A stretch of 7,121 bases of DNA from Variovorax sp. (GTDB lineage: Bacteria; Pseudomonadota; Gammaproteobacteria; Burkholderiales; Burkholderiaceae_C): NCBI GenBank assembly GCA_028292145.1, contig JAQGMX010000244.1:1-7121 (forward strand), given 5' to 3'. The stretch's first letter is position 1. Every line of letters starts with the position of its first letter. This document shows positions 1 through 4,784 of the stretch, one piece after another. The position numbers and the translations under genes are program-made. The notes under the pieces are model-generated. The model did no database searches. It was not told the DNA's origin and saw nothing but the letters and a program-made list of their open reading frames with translations.

Positions 1-452
1 GCGACAGCATCACCCACAAGCAGGGCAGTTACGCGGCGCTCATCGCGGACACCATCTCGCGCTTCAAGCAGGGCCAGCCGATCGTCTACTACACCTGGCT
101 GCCCTACTGGGTGAGCGCGGTGCTGCGCCCCGGCACCGACGTGGTGTGGCTGCAGGTGCCGCCGTCGGATTCGCAGACCGAACTGCCCAACGGCAAGAAC
201 TACGGCTTCAAGGCCAACAGCCAGCAGATCGTCGCCAACCGCACGTTCGTCGAAAAGAACCCGGCGGCGGGAAAATTGTTCGAAGTGATGTCGCTGCCGG
301 TAACCGACATCAACGCGCAGAATCTGCGGATGAACGAAGGCGCCAACACGCAGCAGGACGTGGAGCGGCATGCAGACGGCTGGATTCAGGCGCATCGGCA
401 GGTTTTCGATGCGTGGATTGCGGAGGCGCGGGCAGTGTCCGCGCACCACTGA
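1..452 (+). CDS. proX: Glycine betaine/L-proline ABC transporter substrate-binding protein ProX (3' part)
   Basis: The gene enters from the left edge, reads from base 3 and ends at a TGA at 450-452, leaving 149 C-terminal residues. ProX is the periplasmic binding protein of the ProU (ProVWX) osmoprotectant importer, delivering glycine betaine and proline betaine to the membrane permease. Visible residues match the end of E. coli ProX from memory: a YYTW-x-PYWV segment at residues 29-37, then DVVWLQVP, LPNGKNYGF, IVANRTFVEKNPAA, LPVTDINAQN and a final HADGWIQAHRQVFDAW. The Trp at fragment residue 32 falls where E. coli Trp188 of the betaine-binding aromatic box would lie, judged by motif and distance to the C-terminus. 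A GTG at 111 is internal, because homology continues upstream of it. The signal peptide and N-terminal lobe are outside the window. proV and proW would be expected to the left but cannot be seen. The gene converges on the LysR gene with a 4-base gap. Confidence 0.93.
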   Translation, partial: DSITHKQGSYAALIADTISRFKQGQPIVYYTWLPYWVSAVLRPGTDVVWLQVPPSDSQTELPNGKNYGFKANSQQIVANRTFVEKNPAAGKLFEVMSLPVTDINAQNLRMNEGANTQQDVERHADGWIQAHRQVFDAWIAEARAVSAHH

Positions 453-456
453 AGGC

Positions 457-1392
457 TCAAGCCGAGGAGTCGGCGCGCACATCCTCCGGCATCGCCTGAA
501 ACACCCGCGTGAAGTCGCAGCACGACTGCGCCAGCATGATGATCGACGCCGTCAGCGCGCTCCGGTGCTCGCCCTTGTGCATCGCCACATACGGCACGGG
601 CGGCAGCGGCGGACGCACGTCGAGCACAGCGAGCAGGCCGGCTGCGACCAGCGGCTCAAGGCACTGCCGCGGCAGGTAGCTCACGCCGAGCCCCGAGACC
701 GTTAGCCCGGTCAGCGCGACCAGGTTGCTCACGACGATCGCGTCGGCCGGCACAACGCCCAACTCCTTCATCCAGCCGTCGTAGACCCGCCCCGTCCCCG
801 ATGCGCTTCCCTGCAGCAGCATCCGGTGCCGCGCGAGTTCATGCAGCCGGATGCTGCCCGCAGCCGAGGCGGGAATCAGGCCGGGCTTGCACATCCACGC
901 GCTCTCGACCTGCCCGATCCGCTTCGCCGGAAGGCTGGCGTCGGCAAACGCATCGGGCACGACGATCAGGTCGAGCTTGTCGGCCAGCAGCTTGTCGCGC
1001 AGCGGCACGCTGCCATCAACATCGGGCTCCAGCGTGACCTTGGGATAGTGCTGCTGGACGAGGCCGACCAGTTGCGGCAGCCAGGTCATTGCCGTCAGTT
1101 CGGTCACGCCGAGGCGCAGCCGCCGCTCGATGACTTCCGGCTTGCCGAACTGCTCGACCGCCGCATCGCGCTGCTGCAGCAGTCGCCGCGCCAGAACGAA
1201 CATTTCCTCCCCCTTCTCGGTCAGGCGCGCCGAGCGCTGGGTTCGATCGAACAGCGCGGTGTCGAAGAGCGCCTCCAGTTCGTGCACGCGTTTGGACACG
1301 GCCGACTGCGAGGTGTTGAGCTGGTGCGCCGCCTGCGCAAATCCGCCCAGCTGGCCGATCCAGTAGAGCGCTTCGAGTTGCTTGAAGGTCAT
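457..1392 (-). CDS. LysR-type transcriptional regulator
   Basis: This is a 311-residue protein, the usual length for LysR-type regulators. Residues 2-60 form the winged helix-turn-helix, with the family pattern FKQLEALYWI, GGFAQAAHQLNTSQSAVSKR as the recognition region, and LFDR followed by LTEKGEE. Residues about 92-297 are the periplasmic-binding-protein-like effector domain, beginning RLRLGVTEL. The frame stays open upstream to an ATG at 1530, but that would run through the divergent control region into the neighbouring gene. The ATG at 1392 starts just before the HTH and has a GAGGAA purine tract 11 bases upstream. A GTG immediately before it is a possible alternative start. The gene is divergent from the binding-protein/PLP-enzyme pair, the classic layout in which a LysR protein controls the neighbouring operon and itself in response to a small ligand. 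The ligand cannot be read from the sequence, and regulation of proX instead is possible but less likely. Confidence 0.93.
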   Translation of the reverse strand: MTFKQLEALYWIGQLGGFAQAAHQLNTSQSAVSKRVHELEALFDTALFDRTQRSARLTEKGEEMFVLARRLLQQRDAAVEQFGKPEVIERRLRLGVTELTAMTWLPQLVGLVQQHYPKVTLEPDVDGSVPLRDKLLADKLDLIVVPDAFADASLPAKRIGQVESAWMCKPGLIPASAAGSIRLHELARHRMLLQGSASGTGRVYDGWMKELGVVPADAIVVSNLVALTGLTVSGLGVSYLPRQCLEPLVAAGLLAVLDVRPPLPPVPYVAMHKGEHRSALTASIIMLAQSCCDFTRVFQAMPEDVRADSSA

Positions 1393-1403
1393 CACGGTGC
1401 GTT

Positions 1404-1409
1404 TTCCTC
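1404..1409 (-). promoter_or_regulatory. Probable ribosome binding site of the LysR gene
   Basis: On the minus strand this reads GAGGAA, a good Shine-Dalgarno match, and it ends 11 bases before the ATG at 1392. Spacing is slightly long. It supports the 311-residue start over the longer open frame that begins at 1530. Confidence 0.5.
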
Positions 1410-1431
1410 GTCCAATGATCTTTCCCATCAC

Positions 1432-1460
1432 TTTACGGCATGCGATTCGTGCACTAAATA
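1432..1460 (+). promoter_or_regulatory. Possible promoter for the binding-protein/PLP-enzyme operon
   Basis: A TTTACG box at 1432-1437 (4 of 6 against TTGACA) is followed after 17 bases by TAAATA at 1455-1460, a weak -10 (3 of 6) in the only AT-rich patch of the gap. This would place transcription start near 1467 and leave a leader of about 40 bases before the ATG at 1506. The match is modest, as expected of an activator-dependent promoter, and the dyad at 1445-1459 overlaps it. This is inference from consensus only. Confidence 0.3.
1445..1459. promoter_or_regulatory. Candidate LysR-type operator (T-N11-A dyad)
   Basis: The 15 bases have the form ATT-N9-AAT and contain T1446-N11-A1458, the classic LysR-family recognition layout. 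A second inverted repeat, GCGAT at 1442-1446 with ATCGC at 1460-1464, surrounds most of it, and a GTGCAC palindrome lies at 1449-1454. The site sits in the middle of the 113-base divergent gap, 46 bases from the binding-protein ATG and 52 from the LysR ATG, a typical position for autoregulation and activation. T-N11-A occurs often by chance, so the support comes mainly from the location and the nested dyads. Confidence 0.4.
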
Positions 1461-1505
1461 TCGCTTTTCTTGACGTGACTGCGCTTCGAGAATTCGGGCT
1501 GACCC

Positions 1506-2429
1506 ATGTCCAACCTCCGACGAAAGACATCCATGAACTTCCGACTGCCGCTTGCCCTCGCTCTGGGCGCCGCCCTCCTCGTCTCGAACGCCTTTGCGCA
1601 GGACAGCGACACGCTGAAGAAGATCAAGGACAGCGGCACCATCCAGATCGGCGCCCGCGACAGCTCCATTCCGTTCTCGTACAAGCTTGGCTCCGGCAGC
1701 GAACCGATCGGTTACTCGAACGACATCTGCCTGAAGATCGTCGACGCCATCAAGGGGAAGCTCGGCATGCCGGCGCTGCGCGTTCAATACACGACGCTCA
1801 CCTCCACCAATCGCATCCCGCTGATGCAGAACGGCACCGTCGACCTCGACTGCGCGACCACCACCAACTCGGTCGCGCGCCAGCAGCAGGTCGCTTTCGC
1901 GCCGAGCCACTTCGTGACCAACATCACGGTTGCGGTCAAGAAAAACTCCGGGATCACGTCGCTGGCCGAACTCGGCGGCAAGACGGTCGCGACGGTCACC
2001 GGCAGCACATCGATCCAGCTGCTGCGCGCGTTGCGCAAGGCGGACACGGTCGACGTGCAGGAAATCTCGGGCAAGGACACGGCCGATGCGTTCCTGCTGC
2101 TCGCGAGCGACCGCGCGGTGGCGTACGTACTCGACGACGTGCAGCTCGCCGGCCTGATCGCCACGGCGCCGAATCCGTCGGACTTCGTGATTCTGAAGGA
2201 CGTGGTGCTGCGCCAGGAGCCCTACGGCATCATGCTGCGCAAGAACGACCCTCAGTTCCAGGCGCTGGTCGACCAGACCATGACGCAGATGATGAAGTCC
2301 GGCGAGATGGCGCAGATCTACGCCAAGTGGTTCACCCAGCCGATCCCGCCGAGCGGCGTGAACCTGAACTTCCCGATGACCGACGCCGTCCGCGAGATCT
2401 TCAAGAACCCGAACAACAAGGGCGTCTGA
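1506..2429 (+). CDS. GltI-family amino-acid ABC transporter substrate-binding protein
   Basis: This 307-residue periplasmic protein belongs to the solute-binding family 3 and resembles E. coli glutamate/aspartate binding protein GltI along its length. It has a signal peptide with hydrophobic residues 14-26 and an AFA cleavage site after residue 31. The mature part has IGARDSSIPFSY (48-59), TSTNRIPLMQNG (99-110), DLDCATTTNSVARQQQ (113-128), KWFTQPIPP (274-282) and a C-terminal FKNPNNKG, all matching GltI blocks. R51, S100 and R103 align with GltI residues that I recall as contacting glutamate, but T192 stands where GltI has a histidine, so the ligand may not be glutamate or aspartate. The ATG at 1533 is an alternative start, giving a shorter signal peptide like that of GltI and a GAAAGA tract 5 bases upstream; neither start has a strong ribosome site. 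The PLP-enzyme gene follows after 27 bases, and no permease or ATPase gene is adjacent. Confidence 0.92.
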   Translation: MSNLRRKTSMNFRLPLALALGAALLVSNAFAQDSDTLKKIKDSGTIQIGARDSSIPFSYKLGSGSEPIGYSNDICLKIVDAIKGKLGMPALRVQYTTLTSTNRIPLMQNGTVDLDCATTTNSVARQQQVAFAPSHFVTNITVAVKKNSGITSLAELGGKTVATVTGSTSIQLLRALRKADTVDVQEISGKDTADAFLLLASDRAVAYVLDDVQLAGLIATAPNPSDFVILKDVVLRQEPYGIMLRKNDPQFQALVDQTMTQMMKSGEMAQIYAKWFTQPIPPSGVNLNFPMTDAVREIFKNPNNKGV

Positions 2430-2456
2430 GCGCCCCCGAGAACACCCGAACATCCG

Positions 2457-3743
2457 ATGACGAACCATCCCGACGGCCTGCTCTTTCCGGCCGAACTCCA
2501 GCAGCAGATCCGCGACCGCTTCCTGCATGTCAGCCATGACCACCGCGGCCGTGAGCGGCTGTATTTCGACAACGCGGGCGGCTCCTTCCGTCTTCGGACG
2601 GCGGTCGAGCGCCTGGCGCAGATCGACGCGATTCCCGACAACGCGGAGCGCATCCACGATGTCGCCGAAGAGCTGAAGGCGATCCAGGCGAAGGCCACCG
2701 ACGACGTGCGGCTGATCCTGAATGCCGAAGGCGGCAGCGTCTACGCCGCGCTCACCGCGTCCGGCGCGATGTTCGACCTGGTGCGCGCCATCGCCGAGAA
2801 CGTACCCGGCACGAACCTGGTCACGACCGCGCTCGAGCATCCGTCGGCTTTCGACGCGATGTCGCAATACGCCGCGCTGTTGGGCAAGGAACTTCGGGTG
2901 GCTGGCGCCAACCCGGCGACCGGCGGCGTCGACGTGGAGGAAATCGTGCGGCATATCGATGCCGACACCTGCCTGCTGAACGTGATCTACGCATCGAACA
3001 TTTCGGGCGCCAAGCTCGACCTCGCCGCGGTCGTGCGCCGCGCGCGGGAGATCAAGCCCGACATCTACATCCTGGTCGATGCCGTGCAGCACGCCCCGCA
3101 CGGGTTGATCGATCTGCAGGAAACGCCGGTCGACGGCATCACGCTCGCGCCGTACAAGTTCTTCGGTTGCCGCGGATCGGGCATCGCCTGGGTGTCGCCC
3201 CGCGCGTCGGTGCTGCCGCATCACAAGCTCAGCGGCAAGAAGCCGGACTTCTGGGACCTGGGCAGCTCGGCACCCGGACAGTTCGCAGTGATCTCGGAAA
3301 TCGTCGACTACGTCTGCTGGGTCGGCGGACATTTCAGCGGAGAGGCAGACCGCCGCGCGCTGTTCGTCGCCGGCATCACGCACATCGAACTGCACGAACG
3401 CGCGCTGCTGGCTCGCCTGCTCGAGGGCAGCGAAGCCACGCCGGGCCTGCGCCACATCCCCGGCGTCGAAGTCTTCGTCGACCATCCGGACCTGACCAAG
3501 CGCGACCTGATCATCGGCATCGGCTTCGACCGCATCGAGCACACGCAGGCGGTGCACGACTACGCGCAGCACGGCGTGACGGTGTACGAACGCGTGGTGA
3601 GCAGCATCTATTCGAAACGGATGCTCGAATCGCTGGGCCTGACCGGCTCGGTGCGTATCTCTCCGCTGCACTGCCACACACCAGACGAAATCGACCGGTT
3701 CCTGCAGATCACGCAGGCGATGGCGCAGCGCGCAGCAGGCTGA
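2457..3743 (+). CDS. Class V aminotransferase-fold PLP-dependent enzyme
   Basis: The protein has 428 residues and the class V (NifS/SufS-like) fold of PLP enzymes. Visible landmarks are YFDNAGGS (36-43), the EHPS motif at 127-130 whose histidine should stack on the cofactor, DAVQHAPH (208-215) whose aspartate should contact the pyridine nitrogen, and LAPYKFFG (230-237) with K234 as the likely Schiff-base lysine. The C-terminal VRISPLHCHTPDEIDRFL block is the usual end of the family. No cysteine occupies the desulfurase active loop: the matching stretch around 375-390 has none, and C406 aligns with a tyrosine of the common MYNT motif. Cysteine desulfurase is therefore unlikely, and an aminotransferase, lyase or epimerase-type reaction is more plausible; the substrate is unknown. 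The ATG at 2457 is the only start before the conserved region that fits the 27-base gap, though no clear ribosome site precedes it. It is probably cotranscribed with the binding protein. Confidence 0.88.
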   Translation: MTNHPDGLLFPAELQQQIRDRFLHVSHDHRGRERLYFDNAGGSFRLRTAVERLAQIDAIPDNAERIHDVAEELKAIQAKATDDVRLILNAEGGSVYAALTASGAMFDLVRAIAENVPGTNLVTTALEHPSAFDAMSQYAALLGKELRVAGANPATGGVDVEEIVRHIDADTCLLNVIYASNISGAKLDLAAVVRRAREIKPDIYILVDAVQHAPHGLIDLQETPVDGITLAPYKFFGCRGSGIAWVSPRASVLPHHKLSGKKPDFWDLGSSAPGQFAVISEIVDYVCWVGGHFSGEADRRALFVAGITHIELHERALLARLLEGSEATPGLRHIPGVEVFVDHPDLTKRDLIIGIGFDRIEHTQAVHDYAQHGVTVYERVVSSIYSKRMLESLGLTGSVRISPLHCHTPDEIDRFLQITQAMAQRAAG

Positions 3744-3760
3744 ATCCGCCGGCTCACAGA

Positions 3761-4780
3761 TCAGCGCGGCGGCGGCAACCGGTTGCCGAGCGCGCGTTCC
3801 CATTGCCACGCCAACACGGTCGGCACGTCGGGCCGGCCGCCGAGCTGCACCGGTTTTTCCATCGGCACGACCGCGCCGCTCGCCTGCCGTTCGGCCACCG
3901 CGAAGTCGAAGCTGTAGACCGGCTCCATGCCCATGCGCAGGTCGGTGATGCGCACCCGTCCGGCCGCGTCTTCGCTCACCTTGTAGAAACCCTTGCTGAA
4001 GGCCGAGATGCGCCGCACGCCGTCGATGCCTGCAACGGCCGCATTCAGGGAACTGCCGCGCTCGAAGCGATCGAAGGCGATGCGCCTGTCGGTGTCGAGC
4101 ATTGAGTAGAAACCCTCGTGATAACTGTCGCCCGACATTGCGACGACGCGCCACAGCACGCTGTTCAGCGCCGTCGGCGTCACCAGCAGATGCTCCACCG
4201 CGATCCCGCGCTCCGCGAGCGATGCCTTCGCCACCTGCGTCACGTGGAATTGCGCGCCCACGCCCCAGGCCAGGTACGCCGTGCTGAGCGCCAGCCCGAT
4301 CCCGTTGACCGCCAGTCCACGCCCTCGACCCCGCGTGCACAGTGCCCAGATCGTCCCCGCGAGAAGCGGCACCGTATAGAGCGGATCGATGATGAAGACG
4401 CTGCCGACGCCGAACGGATGGTCGGTGAACGGCAGTGCCAGTTGCGTGCCGTAGACCGTCATCGTGTCGAGCAGCGGATGCGTGACCAGCGCCAGCCACA
4501 TCGCCAGCCACCAGCGCCGCCAGACCGGCCACTGGCCCTGCAGCTTCGCGATGGCTGCGGCGAACGGCAGCGAGAACAGCGTGAGCCAGAACAACGCATG
4601 CGATTCGGCACGGTGCAACACCATGTTGAGAATCGGGCTGCCCTGATCGACGAACACGTCGAGGTCGGGCAAGGTGCCGGCGACGGCGCCCCACAAGGCG
4701 GCTTTCCAGACGGCGGTGCGCCGGCCCATGGTCGCCACGCCGATGGCGGCGCCCAGCGCGATTTGAGAAACAGAATCCAT
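3761..4780 (-). CDS. YdjM/YfhP-type membrane protein (DUF457, putative metal-dependent hydrolase)
   Basis: This 339-residue inner-membrane protein belongs to the YdjM/YbcI/YfhP family, often called metal-dependent hydrolases on motif grounds; no reaction is established as far as I know. The N-terminal half has hydrophobic segments near residues 5-37, 61-80, 90-112, 125-149 and 156-177. Between them lie the family's polar residues: LPDLDVF (37-43), HRAESH (56-61), THPLLD (100-105) followed by TVYGTQL, and IDPLYT (131-136). These His and Asp residues are the likely metal ligands. Residues about 178-339 form a soluble tail I do not recognise. The ATG at 4780 starts directly at the family's SQIALGAAIG beginning; a longer frame to 4948 would lie inside the glycosyltransferase gene. 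The start is 4 bases after that gene's stop, so translational coupling is likely. The gene ends 17 bases from the convergent PLP-enzyme gene. Confidence 0.85.
   Translation of the reverse strand: MDSVSQIALGAAIGVATMGRRTAVWKAALWGAVAGTLPDLDVFVDQGSPILNMVLHRAESHALFWLTLFSLPFAAAIAKLQGQWPVWRRWWLAMWLALVTHPLLDTMTVYGTQLALPFTDHPFGVGSVFIIDPLYTVPLLAGTIWALCTRGRGRGLAVNGIGLALSTAYLAWGVGAQFHVTQVAKASLAERGIAVEHLLVTPTALNSVLWRVVAMSGDSYHEGFYSMLDTDRRIAFDRFERGSSLNAAVAGIDGVRRISAFSKGFYKVSEDAAGRVRITDLRMGMEPVYSFDFAVAERQASGAVVPMEKPVQLGGRPDVPTVLAWQWERALGNRLPPPR
3773..3788. repeat. Perfect 16-base palindrome at a convergent gene junction
   Basis: CGGCAACCGGTTGCCG equals its own reverse complement. It lies inside the last codons of the membrane-protein gene, 30 bases past the stop of the PLP-enzyme gene. 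A transcript from either strand could fold it, but there is no spacer loop and no T tract on either side, so it does not look like a standard intrinsic terminator. It may only reflect the encoded Gly-Asn-Arg-Leu-Pro sequence. Confidence 0.45.
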
Positions 4781-4784
4781 GCGC

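Noticed and set aside
461..474. A small hairpin, GCCGA-GGAG-TCGGC, just past the proX stop, considered as a terminator.
   Set aside because: The stem is only 5 base pairs, no T tract follows, and it lies in the coding sequence for the LysR C-terminus.
1470..1475. TTGACG on the plus strand, a 5-of-6 match to a -35 box.
   Set aside because: No acceptable -10 hexamer lies 15-19 bases downstream; the nearest, GAGAAT, is only 12 bases away.
1382..2539. A 385-codon plus-strand frame over the divergent gap and the binding-protein gene.
   Set aside because: It is the out-of-frame reading of the binding-protein gene, is Arg-rich, and would run through the promoter region.
2457..3743. Cysteine desulfurase (SufS/CsdA) as the product of the PLP-enzyme gene.
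   Set aside because: The catalytic cysteine loop is absent and no suf or isc genes are nearby.
1428..4694. A 1088-codon open frame on the minus strand, antisense to the binding protein and PLP enzyme and overlapping the membrane-protein gene in another frame.
   Set aside because: It runs across three well-recognised genes, has an Arg/His/Asp/Val-rich composition without domain motifs, and is the expected result of high-GC codon use on the opposite strand.
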